A DNA stretch of 64,000 nt, taken from assembly GCA_900107365.1 (NCBI GenBank), contig FNPS01000006.1:125452-189451 (forward strand), written 5' to 3'. Positions 51,742 to 60,178 of this stretch are shown here, one piece after another; the first letter of the stretch is position 1, and every line of letters begins with the position of its first letter. This DNA comes from Flavobacterium aquidurense. GTDB taxonomy: Bacteria; Bacteroidota; Bacteroidia; Flavobacteriales; Flavobacteriaceae. The notes beneath the pieces were generated by a model. It was not told the origin of the DNA. It did no database searches and saw only the letters and a program-made list of their open reading frames with translations. A program made the position numbers and the translations under genes.

Positions 51742-52641
51742 ATGAGTTCAGTATTAAAAACAAACGCTTTAGAGAGTGAAGCAATATACATTTTCAGAGA
51801 AGTAATTTCACAGTTTGATAAACCGGTTTTACTTTTCTCTGGAGGAAAAGATTCTATAACATTAGTGCGTTTGGCGCAAAAAGCATTTTTTCCTGCTAAG
51901 ATTCCGTTTCCTCTTTTGCACGTTGATACGGGACATAATTTTCCTGAAACGATTGCTTTCAGAGATAAATTGGTTGAAGAATTAGGTTTAGAGTTAATCG
52001 TTCGTAATGTTCAGGATGCTATTGATGAAGGAAAAGTGGTGGAAGAAACTGGAAAATATTCTAGTAGAAACAGCTTACAGACTATTACACTTTTAGACGC
52101 AATTGAAGAATTTAAGTTTGATGCTTGTATTGGTGGTGCACGTCGTGATGAAGAAAAAGCAAGAGCTAAAGAACGTATTTTTTCTGTTCGTGACGATTTT
52201 GGTCAATGGGATGAAAAAAATCAACGTCCGGAATTGTTTGATATTTTGAATGGAAAAATAGAAAATGGTCAAAACGTTCGTGTTTTCCCAATTTCAAACT
52301 GGACAGAATTAGATGTTTGGAGTTATATCGAAAAAGAACACATCGAGATTCCATCAATCTATTTTTCACATAAAAGAAAAGTTTTTTTGAGAGACGGTTT
52401 AATCTGGTCGCATTCTCCTTTTGTGTATCAGGAAGAAGACGAACAAATCGAAGAACGAATTGTTCGCTTCAGAACCGTTGGAGATATGAGTTGTACAGCA
52501 GCTGTTGAATCTTACGCAGCAACAATTCAGGAAGTTGTTGGAGAAATCAGAACTTCAACTATTTCTGAAAGAGGTGCCAGAATCGATGACAAACGTTCTG
52601 AAGCTGCAATGGAGAAAAGAAAACAACAAGGATATTTTTAA
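51742..52641 (+). CDS. cysD: Sulfate adenylyltransferase small subunit
   Basis: This 299-aa ATP-PP-loop enzyme activates sulfate to APS together with CysN. Hallmarks are the PP-loop LLFSGGKDSITLVRLA, LLHVDTGHNFPETIAFRD, the segment IGGARRDEEKARAKERIFS and the end GARIDDKRSEAAMEKRKQQGYF. Length is usual. The start MSSVLKTNALESEA follows the repeat directly. The conserved order CysH-CysD-CysN-reductase supports one functional unit. Confidence 0.96.
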   Translation: MSSVLKTNALESEAIYIFREVISQFDKPVLLFSGGKDSITLVRLAQKAFFPAKIPFPLLHVDTGHNFPETIAFRDKLVEELGLELIVRNVQDAIDEGKVVEETGKYSSRNSLQTITLLDAIEEFKFDACIGGARRDEEKARAKERIFSVRDDFGQWDEKNQRPELFDILNGKIENGQNVRVFPISNWTELDVWSYIEKEHIEIPSIYFSHKRKVFLRDGLIWSHSPFVYQEEDEQIEERIVRFRTVGDMSCTAAVESYAATIQEVVGEIRTSTISERGARIDDKRSEAAMEKRKQQGYF

Positions 52642-52751
52642 TAATTATGAGTTATGAATTGTAAATTATTAATGCAATTCGGAATGTAATTAAAAACGAA
52701 ATCAGAAAAACAAAAACATACAGTTTTAAATTTTAGACAAAGTTTTTCAAA

Positions 52752-52820
52752 ACCTGACTCGAGAGCTTTGCTCGAACAGGCGAAGCAAACTTGAAACAAA
52801 ATTTAAACTTGAAACAAAAC
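52752..52820. repeat. CTCGAACAGGCGAAGC and ACTTGAAAC repeats before cysN
   Basis: CCTGACTCGAGAGCTTTGCTCGAACAGGCGAAGCAAACTTG is a hairpin-forming unit followed by two TTGAAACAAAA copies, ending 7-15 nt before the cysN start. It echoes the unit at 45750-45785. Confidence 0.65.
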
Positions 52821-52826
52821 ATAAGA

Positions 52827-54071
52827 ATGGAAGTTTTAAAAATAGCAACAGCAGGAAGTGTAGATGACGGGAAAAGTACTTTGATTGGAAGATTATTGTA
52901 TGATACAAAGTCATTGACTACAGATAAAATTGAAGCAATCGAAAAAAGCAGTAAACAAAAAGGGTATGATTATCTTGATTTTTCTTTGGCAACTGATGGA
53001 TTAGTAGCAGAGAGAGAGCAAGGAATTACAATTGACGTAGCGCACATTTATTTTTCGACTGCAAAGAAAAGTTACATTATTGCAGATACTCCGGGTCACG
53101 TAGAATATACCAGAAACATGGTTACAGGAGCTTCGACTTCTCAGGTTTCTATTATTTTAATTGATGCCAGAAAAGGTGTAATTGAGCAAACGTACCGTCA
53201 CTTTTTTATCAATAATTTATTGAGAGTAAAAGAGGTAATTGTTGCGATTAATAAAATGGATTTAGTTGATTATTCTGAAGAAGTTTACAACAAAATCAAA
53301 GCTGATTTCCAGGCATTAAATGCAAAAAGCACTTTCAAAGAGCAAAACGTAAGTTATATTCCGTTAAGTGCAATCAACGGTGGAAACGTGGTTGATCAAT
53401 CAAAAGATATGCCTTGGTACACAGGACAAACAGTTCTGGAACATTTAGAAGGATTACATTCTTCAGATGTTTTTGAAGCAGGAAAAGCACGTTTCCCTGT
53501 GCAGACAGTTATTCGTCCAAAAACAGAAGAGTACCATGATTTTAGAGGTTACGCTGGAAAATTATACGGAAACTCCATTAAAGTTGGAGATGCTGTAACA
53601 GTTCTTCCTTCTTTAACAGAATCAAAAGTATCAAAAATTCACTTTTTCGATAAAACATTTGATGAAGCTGTTGCAGGTTCTTCGATCACAATTGAATTAG
53701 AAAATGATATCAATGTGACAAGAGGCGATATGATTGTAAAAACATCAGAACTTCCAAAAATTGAAAAAGATATCACGACAACAGTTTGTTGGATGGATTC
53801 TAAAAAATTAGTTGCCGGAACTAAATATATCGTTCAGCATAATACAAACAGAGTTTTGGCAAAAGTAGAAAGTATCAAAAATACAATCTCAACAGATTAT
53901 TCAGGAACCAAAGAAGCATCGCAATTGGCGATCAACGAAATTGGAGAAGTAACCATCAAATTGAGCAAGCCTTTATATTTTGATGCTTATAACGATAATA
54001 AATCAAACGGAGCCTTCATCTTAATTGATACAGCAACAAATACAACAGCAGGAGTAGGATTCATTCGCTAG
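52827..54071 (+). CDS. cysN: Sulfate adenylyltransferase large subunit (GTPase)
   Basis: This 414-aa GTPase of the EF-Tu superfamily drives sulfate adenylylation by GTP hydrolysis. G motifs are visible: G1 AGSVDDGKSTLIGRLL, G3 DTPGHVEYTRNM and G4 NKMD. Domain II follows from about residue 225. It lacks the C-terminal CysC (APS kinase) fusion, which fits the APS-type CysH. The start MEVLKIATAGSVDDG is chosen by family; an in-frame Met 12 codons upstream lies within repeat sequence. Confidence 0.95.
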   Translation: MEVLKIATAGSVDDGKSTLIGRLLYDTKSLTTDKIEAIEKSSKQKGYDYLDFSLATDGLVAEREQGITIDVAHIYFSTAKKSYIIADTPGHVEYTRNMVTGASTSQVSIILIDARKGVIEQTYRHFFINNLLRVKEVIVAINKMDLVDYSEEVYNKIKADFQALNAKSTFKEQNVSYIPLSAINGGNVVDQSKDMPWYTGQTVLEHLEGLHSSDVFEAGKARFPVQTVIRPKTEEYHDFRGYAGKLYGNSIKVGDAVTVLPSLTESKVSKIHFFDKTFDEAVAGSSITIELENDINVTRGDMIVKTSELPKIEKDITTTVCWMDSKKLVAGTKYIVQHNTNRVLAKVESIKNTISTDYSGTKEASQLAINEIGEVTIKLSKPLYFDAYNDNKSNGAFILIDTATNTTAGVGFIR

Positions 54072-54152
54072 TTGATAGTTGATGGTTTTTGGTTGATAGT
54101 TATTCTGCCAGCAAACCAACAACCAACAACTGACAACCAACAACTAAAGAGA
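54072..54152. repeat. GTTGATAGTTGATGG / CCAACAACCAACAACT inverted repeat
   Basis: The left part contains GTTGATAGTTGATGGTTTTTGG and TTGATAGTT. The right part contains AACCAACAACCAACAACTGACAACC. The two halves can pair imperfectly. It ends 4-9 nt before the sulfite reductase start. Confidence 0.7.
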
Positions 54153-54153
54153 A

Positions 54154-56244
54154 ATGGAAAGTTTTAGAACAGAAATAGAAAATCCGATAGTTCAGAAAGA
54201 GATTATCGATTTAGAAAAAAAGATTCATTTATTCCGTGGAGGAAAAATTGATGACGAGCGTTTTCGTAGTCTTCGTTTAGCACGTGGAATTTACGGACAA
54301 CGTCAGGAAGGCGTTCAAATGATTCGTATTAAATTGCCATATGGTAAAGTAACCAGTGAACAATTGGTACGTATTACTAAAGTTTCTGATGAATATTCTA
54401 CAGGACGTTTGCACATTACAACGCGCCAGGATATTCAGATTCACTATGTGAGTTTAGACAGAACACCGGAGCTTTGGGCAAATTTGGCTAAAGATGATGT
54501 GACGTTGCGTGAAGCTTGTGGAAACACGGTTCGTAATATTACAGGAAGTGAATTGGCTGGTGTAGACGTAAACGAACCATTTGATGTTTCGCCTTATGCA
54601 CACGCTTTATTCCAATATTTATTAAGAAACCCGATTTGTCAGGAAATGGGACGTAAATTCAAAATTTCGTTTTCATCATCTGACGAAGATACAGCTTTGA
54701 GTTATTTGCACGATTTAGGATTCATTCCAAAAATTGTTGACGGACAACGCGGATTCAAAATCATGTTTGGTGGAGGTTTAGGATCTCAGCCAGCACATGC
54801 TGAATTACTTTCAGAATTTGTTCCGGCAAACGAAATCATCCCGACAGCAGAAGGAATCATCCGTATTTTTGACCGATACGGCGAGCGTGCAAAAAGAATG
54901 AAAGCGCGTATGAAATTCTTAATCAAAGAAATGGGACGAGATGTTTTCCTTGATTTAGTTGAAAAAGAGAAAAAAGCAATTGCTTTTGAAACCTACGAAA
55001 TTGATACAACCGCTTTTGACGGGCCAATTGCAGAGCCTTTATTAGAAGTTCCGCAAGTTACAATTGAAGATACCGCAGCTTATGAAGCCTGGAAAAAATC
55101 AAATGTAATTGCTCAGAAACAAGGAGGTTATTACGCGATTGGAATTAAAGTTTTATTGGGAGATTTTTATACTGATAAAGCAAGATTATTAGCCGCCTTA
55201 ATTAAAAATTACGCAGCAAATGAATTACGTTTTTCATTGCGTCAAAATATTGTAATACGTCATGTAAAAGAAGAGAATCTTCCTTTCTTTTATCAGGAAT
55301 TAGCCAAATTAGACTTTGTTCATTTAGGATATAATTCTACTGTAGATATTACGGCATGTCCTGGTACTGATACTTGCAACTTGGGGATTGCAAGTAGTAC
55401 CGGTATTGCAGAAGAATTAGAAAGAGTAATAAATGCTGAATATCCGCAGTATTTAAACAACCGCGAAATCGAAATTAAAATTTCTGGTTGTATGAATGCT
55501 TGTGGACAACACAATATGTCAGCAATTGGTTTTCAGGGAATGTCTATCAATTCTGGAAAATTAGTAGCTCCGGCATTACAAGTATTATTAGGTGGAGGAA
55601 GATTAGGAAATGGAGAAGGACGTTTTGCAGATAAAGTAATCAAAATTCCAAGCAGAAGAGGTCCAGATGCATTGCGTACGATCTTAAATGATTTTGACAA
55701 AAATGCAAACGGAGAAAAATTCCTAAACTATTACGATCAAAAAGGAGAGAAATATTTCTATGAAATCTTGAAACCTTTTGCAGATGTAACCAATTTAACA
55801 GAAGCTGATTTCGTGGATTGGGGTAACGCAGATAACTACGTTAAAGCAGTTGGAGTTGGAGAATGTGCTGGTGTTGTGATCGATTTAGTAGCGACTTTAT
55901 TATTAGAAGCTAAAGATAAATTGACTTTCGCGCAAGAATCTTTCGACGAAGGAAAATGGTCGGATGCTATTTATCATGCTTACGCCGGATTTGTAAATGG
56001 AGCTAAAGCTTTATTACTTTCAGAAAATGAAAAAACAAATAATCACGCAGGAATTGTGGACTTGTTTGATAATGTTTTTATCGTAACAGGAAAAATCGAA
56101 TTGGCAACATCGTTTAAAGAATTAGTGTATCAAATCAATCAAAATGATCCTTCAGAAGCTTTTGCAAAACAATATATTCAGGAAGGAATTGCCTTTTTTG
56201 ATACAATAGAAAAATATAGAGCTCAAGAATTAGCAAATGCATAA
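54154..56244 (+). CDS. Siroheme sulfite reductase with C-terminal HEPN-like domain
   Basis: This 696-aa protein has two ferredoxin-like half-domains and two siroheme/4Fe-4S domains. Cluster cysteines are Cys402 and Cys408 (TACPGTDTCNLG) and Cys446 and Cys450 (SGCMNACGQH). By context it reduces sulfite to sulfide (nitrite is the alternative), probably with ferredoxin since no flavoprotein subunit is present. After residue about 555 an extra helical domain of about 135 residues follows (LATLLLEAKDKLTFAQESF, WSDAIYHAYAGFVNGAKALLL), which resembles a HEPN domain. It lacks the usual R-x4-6-H RNase motif, so a binding role is more likely. cobA overlaps its end by 8 nt. Confidence 0.9.
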   Translation: MESFRTEIENPIVQKEIIDLEKKIHLFRGGKIDDERFRSLRLARGIYGQRQEGVQMIRIKLPYGKVTSEQLVRITKVSDEYSTGRLHITTRQDIQIHYVSLDRTPELWANLAKDDVTLREACGNTVRNITGSELAGVDVNEPFDVSPYAHALFQYLLRNPICQEMGRKFKISFSSSDEDTALSYLHDLGFIPKIVDGQRGFKIMFGGGLGSQPAHAELLSEFVPANEIIPTAEGIIRIFDRYGERAKRMKARMKFLIKEMGRDVFLDLVEKEKKAIAFETYEIDTTAFDGPIAEPLLEVPQVTIEDTAAYEAWKKSNVIAQKQGGYYAIGIKVLLGDFYTDKARLLAALIKNYAANELRFSLRQNIVIRHVKEENLPFFYQELAKLDFVHLGYNSTVDITACPGTDTCNLGIASSTGIAEELERVINAEYPQYLNNREIEIKISGCMNACGQHNMSAIGFQGMSINSGKLVAPALQVLLGGGRLGNGEGRFADKVIKIPSRRGPDALRTILNDFDKNANGEKFLNYYDQKGEKYFYEILKPFADVTNLTEADFVDWGNADNYVKAVGVGECAGVVIDLVATLLLEAKDKLTFAQESFDEGKWSDAIYHAYAGFVNGAKALLLSENEKTNNHAGIVDLFDNVFIVTGKIELATSFKELVYQINQNDPSEAFAKQYIQEGIAFFDTIEKYRAQELANA

Positions 56245-57013
56245 TACAATAAAACCAAAAGTAACTTTAGTCGGTGCAGGTCCCGGCGATCCGGATTTGC
56301 TTACGCTGAAAGGCGCAAAAGCATTGGCTGAAGCGAATGTGGTTTTGTATGATGCATTGGCCAATGAAGAAATACTAGCTTACGCACCCAAAAATGCAAT
56401 TAGAATTTTTGTTGGTAAAAAAATTGGGAATCACGCTTACACACAAGATCAGATCAATCAATTAATTGTTGATAACGCTTTGACTTACGGAAATGTAGTT
56501 CGTTTAAAAGGCGGAGATCCGTTTATTTTTGGGCGTGGAAGCGAAGAAATAGAATTTATTGAAAGCTTCGGAATCGAGACCGTTGTCGTTCCTGGAATTT
56601 CTTCAGTAGTAGCAGTTCCTGCAAGTCTGGGAATTTCGATTACAAAAAGAGGTGTTTCAGAAAGTTTCTGGGCGATTACAGGCACAACTTCTGACAGAAA
56701 ATTATCTGCAGATGTAGCTTTGGCCGCACAGTCATCCGCAACAGTTGTAATTTTGATGGGAATGCACAAATTGCCTCAAATTATCGATTTGTTTCAAAAA
56801 GAAGACAAAGGAGATTTACCCGTAGCGATCATTCAAAGCGGAACAACTTCAGAAGAAAAAGTGGGCGTTGGAACCGTAAATTCGATTTTAGAAATTGTAA
56901 AAGAGAAAAAACTGAGTTCGCCCGCAATTATTGTTCTCGGAGAAGTCGTAAGAGAAAGCAATAAATTAAAAGGTTTTTACGAAGAATTTTTGTCGAAAGA
57001 AATTACAAGATAA
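56237..57013 (+). CDS. cobA: Uroporphyrinogen-III C-methyltransferase (siroheme synthesis)
   Basis: This 258-aa SUMT uses SAM to make precorrin-2, the siroheme precursor needed by the sulfite reductase encoded just upstream. Family motifs are VTLVGAGPGDPDLLTLKGAKAL, VRLKGGDPFIFGRGSEE, VVPGISSVVAVPASLGI and ILMGMHKLPQI. The start codon overlaps the upstream stop (ATGCATAA), implying translational coupling. The last about 22 codons are duplicated, with mostly synonymous differences, 113 bp downstream (57064-57125). Confidence 0.95.
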   Translation: MHNTIKPKVTLVGAGPGDPDLLTLKGAKALAEANVVLYDALANEEILAYAPKNAIRIFVGKKIGNHAYTQDQINQLIVDNALTYGNVVRLKGGDPFIFGRGSEEIEFIESFGIETVVVPGISSVVAVPASLGISITKRGVSESFWAITGTTSDRKLSADVALAAQSSATVVILMGMHKLPQIIDLFQKEDKGDLPVAIIQSGTTSEEKVGVGTVNSILEIVKEKKLSSPAIIVLGEVVRESNKLKGFYEEFLSKEITR

Positions 57014-57014
57014 A

Positions 57015-57061
57015 GTTCCGGAGGAACAATTCATATTGTAGCGTCGGGTTTCAACCCGATG
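57015..57061. repeat. REP-like repeat, copy 1 (GTTCCGGAGGAAC / CGTCGGGTTTCAACCCGATG)
   Basis: Two short hairpins: GTTCCGGAGGAAC and TCGGGTTTCAACCCGA. Near-identical units lie at 57126-57172 and 57833-57880. Confidence 0.8.
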
Positions 57062-57063
57062 AA

Positions 57064-57125
57064 AGAGAAAGCAATAAATTAAAAGGATTTTACGAAGAAT
57101 TTTTATCAAAAGAAATCGTTAGATA
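57064..57125 (+). pseudogene. Detached duplicate of the cobA 3' end
   Basis: This stretch repeats the last about 21 codons of cobA, including the stop, with a 113-bp offset. The encoded end is ESNKLKGFYEEFLSKEIVR versus ESNKLKGFYEEFLSKEITR in the intact gene. Of the codon differences, four are synonymous (GGT/GGA, TTG/TTA, TCG/TCA, ATT/ATC) and one changes Thr to Val. That pattern suggests a separately evolved allele rather than a decaying copy. Confidence 0.75.
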
Positions 57126-57172
57126 AAGTCCTGGAGGGACGAACAATATGTAGCGTCGGGTTTCAACCCGAT
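57126..57172. repeat. REP-like repeat, copy 2
   Basis: GTCCTGGAGGGAC plus TAGCGTCGGGTTTCAACCCG; follows the duplicated cobA tail exactly as copy 1 follows the gene. Confidence 0.8.
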
Positions 57173-57245
57173 GTACGTATAGCATATAAAACCAATGCTG
57201 TTAAAAATAAATCATCTAATTTTGATTAGATGAAAATAAATTAAA

Positions 57246-57827
57246 ATGGAACAGAATGAATTATATCCAATATTCTTAAAGCTTCACAATCTGAATGTAT
57301 TGATTGTAGGTGGAGGAAATGTCGGATTAGAGAAGCTTTCTTTTTTGCTAAAGTCAAGTCCAAATGCCAATGTTGAGGTCGTAGCGCCCGACTTTCATTT
57401 AGAAATTAAAGTTTTAGCCGAAAACCATCCATCAATTAAATTGACGGAAGCGAAGTTCAAAAAGAAAATGCTCAAAAAGCGCCATATGGTAATCGCTTGC
57501 ACCGATGATTTAAAAGTCAATAAAAAGGTATACGATTTATCCCGAAAGCGTTATTTGATTTGCAATATCGCCGATACGCCCGATTTATGTGATTATTATT
57601 TAGGCGGAATCGTAACAAAAGGAAATGTAAAAATCGCCATTTCGACCAACGGAAAATCGCCTACAACCGCCAAAAGATTGCGGGAGTTTTTCGAAGAAGT
57701 AATTCCGGAAGATATTAATCAAATGGTTGAGAATCTAAACGAATACCGAAAGACACTAAAAGGAGATTTTGAAGAAAAGGTTAAAAGAATGAATGAGATA
57801 ACCAATTCATTAAAAAATAAAGAATAA
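57246..57827 (+). CDS. Precorrin-2 dehydrogenase / sirohydrochlorin ferrochelatase (CysG N-terminal type)
   Basis: This 193-aa protein oxidises precorrin-2 and inserts iron to finish siroheme. The NAD-binding motif VLIVGGGNVGLEKL is clear, followed by LICNIADTPDLCDYYLGGIVTKGNVKIAISTNGKSPT, the CysG/Met8p signature with the catalytic Asp. It corresponds to the N-terminal half of CysG, while the methyltransferase half is the separate cobA gene. The 230-bp gap from cobA is filled by repeats. Confidence 0.93.
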   Translation: MEQNELYPIFLKLHNLNVLIVGGGNVGLEKLSFLLKSSPNANVEVVAPDFHLEIKVLAENHPSIKLTEAKFKKKMLKKRHMVIACTDDLKVNKKVYDLSRKRYLICNIADTPDLCDYYLGGIVTKGNVKIAISTNGKSPTTAKRLREFFEEVIPEDINQMVENLNEYRKTLKGDFEEKVKRMNEITNSLKNKE

Positions 57828-57832
57828 CAAAA

Positions 57833-57880
57833 AGTCCCGGAGGGACAAATTATATTGTAGCGTCGGGTTTTAACCCGATG
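57833..57880. repeat. REP-like repeat, copy 3
   Basis: GTCCCGGAGGGAC and TAGCGTCGGGTTTTAACCCG, between the siroheme gene and the flavoprotein gene. Confidence 0.78.
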
Positions 57881-57977
57881 GAAAATTACACAAAGAAATC
57901 AATGATAAAAATCATTGGCAGAAGAATAAATTATTCGTTTCTTTGTATTATTAAGAATGATTATAAACAACAACATA

Positions 57978-59030
57978 ATGATTAAAACAGATATACTTAT
58001 AATTGGAGCAGGACCAACAGGTTTATTTGCCGTTTTCGAGGCAGGACTATTGAAATTAAAATGTCATATTTTAGATGCTTTACCACAAGCAGGAGGGCAA
58101 CTTTCAGAATTGTATCCAAAAAAGCCTATTTATGATATCCCTGGTTTTCCAGAAGTTTTAGCAGGAGATTTAATTGATAACTTACAAGAACAAATTAAGC
58201 AGTTTGAACCAGGTTATACATTAGGAGAAAGAGCTGAAACAATCGACAAGCAAGAAGATGGAAGTTTTATTGTAACATCAAATAAAGGGACTAAATTTCA
58301 TGCGCCGGTTATCGCTATCGCAGGAGGTTTAGGAAGTTTTGAGCCCCGCAAGCCACTTATTGAAGATATCGAGTTTTATGAAGATAAAGGAGTAAAATAC
58401 TTCATCAAAAATCCGGAGAAATTCAGAGATAAAAGAGTTGTAATTGCCGGAGGAGGAGATTCAGCATTAGACTGGAGTATCTTTTTGTCTAATGTAGCTT
58501 CAGAAGTAACTTTGATCCACAGAAGAAATGAATTTAGAGGAGCTCTTGATTCTGTAGAAAAAGTACAGGAATTAAAAACTGCCGGAAAAATTAAATTAAT
58601 TACGCCTGCAGAAGTAATCGGAATCAACGGTGCTGAACACGTTGAATCATTAGATATCGAAGAAAACGGAGCACACCGTAAAATCGAAACCGATTTCTTC
58701 ATTCCACTTTTCGGATTGACTCCAAAATTAGGACCAATCGCAGACTGGGGATTAGATATCGAGAAAAATGCGATCAAAGTAAACAATGCATTAGATTACC
58801 AGACTAATATTCCGGGAATCTTCGCCATTGGAGACGTAAACACTTACCCAGGAAAATTAAAATTGATTCTTTGTGGTTTCCACGAAGCAACTTTGATGTG
58901 TCAGGCGGCATACCAAATCATCAATCCAGGTAAAAAATATGTATTGAAATATACCACAGTTTCTGGAGTAGACGGTTTCGACGGAACACGTAAAGAAGCA
59001 CCTAAGGCAGTTGTGAAAGCGATTGTTTAA
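57978..59030 (+). CDS. Ferredoxin-NADP reductase-like (TrxB-type) flavoprotein
   Basis: This 350-aa FAD/NAD(P) oxidoreductase has the FAD motif ILIIGAGPTGLFAVFEAGL, the NAD(P) motif VVIAGGGDSALDWSIFL and the second FAD motif GIFAIGDVNTYPGKLKLILCGFHEA. It lacks the thioredoxin-reductase CxxC and matches the type 2 ferredoxin-NADP reductases of Bacillus and Chlorobium. At the end of the sulfate cluster it is the obvious electron source for the sulfite reductase. The ATG at 57978 fits the family; an upstream ATG at 57957 is possible. Confidence 0.9.
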   Translation: MIKTDILIIGAGPTGLFAVFEAGLLKLKCHILDALPQAGGQLSELYPKKPIYDIPGFPEVLAGDLIDNLQEQIKQFEPGYTLGERAETIDKQEDGSFIVTSNKGTKFHAPVIAIAGGLGSFEPRKPLIEDIEFYEDKGVKYFIKNPEKFRDKRVVIAGGGDSALDWSIFLSNVASEVTLIHRRNEFRGALDSVEKVQELKTAGKIKLITPAEVIGINGAEHVESLDIEENGAHRKIETDFFIPLFGLTPKLGPIADWGLDIEKNAIKVNNALDYQTNIPGIFAIGDVNTYPGKLKLILCGFHEATLMCQAAYQIINPGKKYVLKYTTVSGVDGFDGTRKEAPKAVVKAIV

Positions 59031-59037
59031 TTTGAGG

Positions 59038-59072
59038 GGCTAAGGTTCTAAGGTACTGAGGTACTAAGATTT
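59038..59072. repeat. CTAAGGTTCTAAGGTACTGAGG degenerate repeat
   Basis: About four 9-11-nt units of (C)TAAGGT(T/A)CT; complementary in sense to the CTTAGCATC units at 60034, 60566 and 62499. Confidence 0.6.
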
Positions 59073-59082
59073 TTTATATAGG

Positions 59083-59114
59083 AAAGCTCAAACTCTTTAG
59101 TTTGAGCTTTTTTT
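59083..59114 (+). terminator. Terminator after the sulfate assimilation cluster
   Basis: AAAGCTCAAACT-cttt-AGTTTGAGCTTT followed by a T run. Confidence 0.88.
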
Positions 59115-59832
59115 AATCCCGTAGGGATGGAATGTTTATAGAATTAATGATGCCGTATTGAAAGAGCCCCAGCGAGGCGACATATAATTATTTATAAATA
59201 ACATATCGCTCCGCTGGAGCTCTGGTCAAACGTGAATTTTTTTGCTATAAACATTGTGCTCCGCTGGAGCTTTGTTAAATAATAGTAGTTGGTTTTAATT
59301 AATCCTGTAGGGATGACATGTTTATAGAATTAATGATGCCGTATTGAAAGAGCCCCAGCGGGGCGACATATAATTATTTATAAATATCATATCGCTCCGC
59401 TGGAGTTCTGGTCAAACGTGAATTTTTTTGCTATAAACATTGTGCTCCGTTGGAGCTTTGTTAAATAATAGTAGTTGGTTTTAATTAATCCTGTAGGGAT
59501 GATATGTTTATAGAATTAATGATGCCGTATTGAAAGAGCCCCAGCGGGGAGACATATAATTATTTATAAATATCATATCGCTCCGCTGGAGTTCTGGTCA
59601 AACGTGAATTTTTTTGCTATAAACATTGTGTCCGCTGGAGCTTTGTTAAATAATAATAGTTGGTTTTAATTAATCCTGTAGGGATGGAATATTTATAGAA
59701 TTAATTATGCCGTATTGAAAGAGCCCCAGCGAGGCGACATATAATTATTTATAAATAACATATCGCTCCGCTGGAGCTTTTGTTAAACCTATAAATTTTA
59801 TCTATAAACATAATGCTCCGCTGGAGCTTTAA
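59115..59832. repeat. Four tandem copies of a 186-bp repeat
   Basis: Units start at 59115, 59301, 59487 and 59672 (periods 186, 186, 185). Each contains AATCC(C/T)GTAGGGATG, GAGCCCCAGCG(G/A)GGCGACATA, ATCGCTCCGCTGGAGCTCTGG and TGCTCCGCTGGAGCTTTG, that is, several short GC-rich inverted repeats in AT-rich spacers. Copies 1-3 are nearly identical; copy 4 diverges in its second half. No coding potential. Resembles REP-type mobile hairpins amplified in tandem. Confidence 0.9.
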
Positions 59833-59892
59833 TAAAAAAGGTACTATTTGAATTAACGAAGGTTCTAAACAATTTTATTTTAGGTATTTAAC

Positions 59893-60017
59893 ATAGCCAG
59901 TAGTTTCAACCACTGGAGTGCAACGTATAGACACAACGTATAATCAATATACATGATCACAACACAAACGAATTGTCACAATACGTTCCCCGTGGTCGAA
60001 ACCGCGGGCTATATTTG
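59893..60017. repeat. REP-like element bounded by CCAGTAGTTTCAACCACTGG and CCCGTGGTCGAAACCGCGGG hairpins
   Basis: Two terminal hairpin motifs of the form TAG-C-C-x-GTTTCAACC-x-GG lie at either end of about 80 bp rich in CACAACGTATA, ATACATGATCACAACACAA and CAATACGTTC. Terminal hairpins around a unique core suggest a non-autonomous mobile element. Confidence 0.7.
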
Positions 60018-60033
60018 AAAAACAAAAACAAAA

Positions 60034-60113
60034 CTTAGTACCTTAGCATCTTAGCATCTCAGCACCTTTAAAAAAATCCTTAGAACCTTAGCAACTCAGT
60101 CTCTCAGAACCTT
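60034..60113. repeat. CTTAGCATCTTAGCATCTCAGCACC degenerate repeats
   Basis: Eight or more 9-12-nt units of the pattern CTTAG(A/C)A(T/C)C/CTCAG. The same family recurs at 60566-60604 and 62499-62538. Confidence 0.7.
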
Positions 60114-60124
60114 CAAAAAAAAAC

Positions 60125-60155
60125 TTGCAAGTCGCAACGCTATTTCATACCTTTG
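60125..60155 (+). promoter_or_regulatory. metH promoter
   Basis: TTG at 60125-60127, 20-nt spacer, TACCTTTG at 60148-60155, about 25 nt before the SAM-I riboswitch. Confidence 0.65.
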
Positions 60156-60178
60156 CACCGTTCCTAAATTTATTGAAA

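Noticed and set aside
55815..56244. HEPN tail as a toxin RNase
   Set aside because: The R-x4-6-H catalytic motif is not present and no cognate nucleotidyltransferase or antitoxin gene is nearby.
59115..59832. Tandem repeats taken as a CRISPR array
   Set aside because: The unit is 186 bp and repeated whole; there are no short identical repeats with unique spacers and no cas genes.
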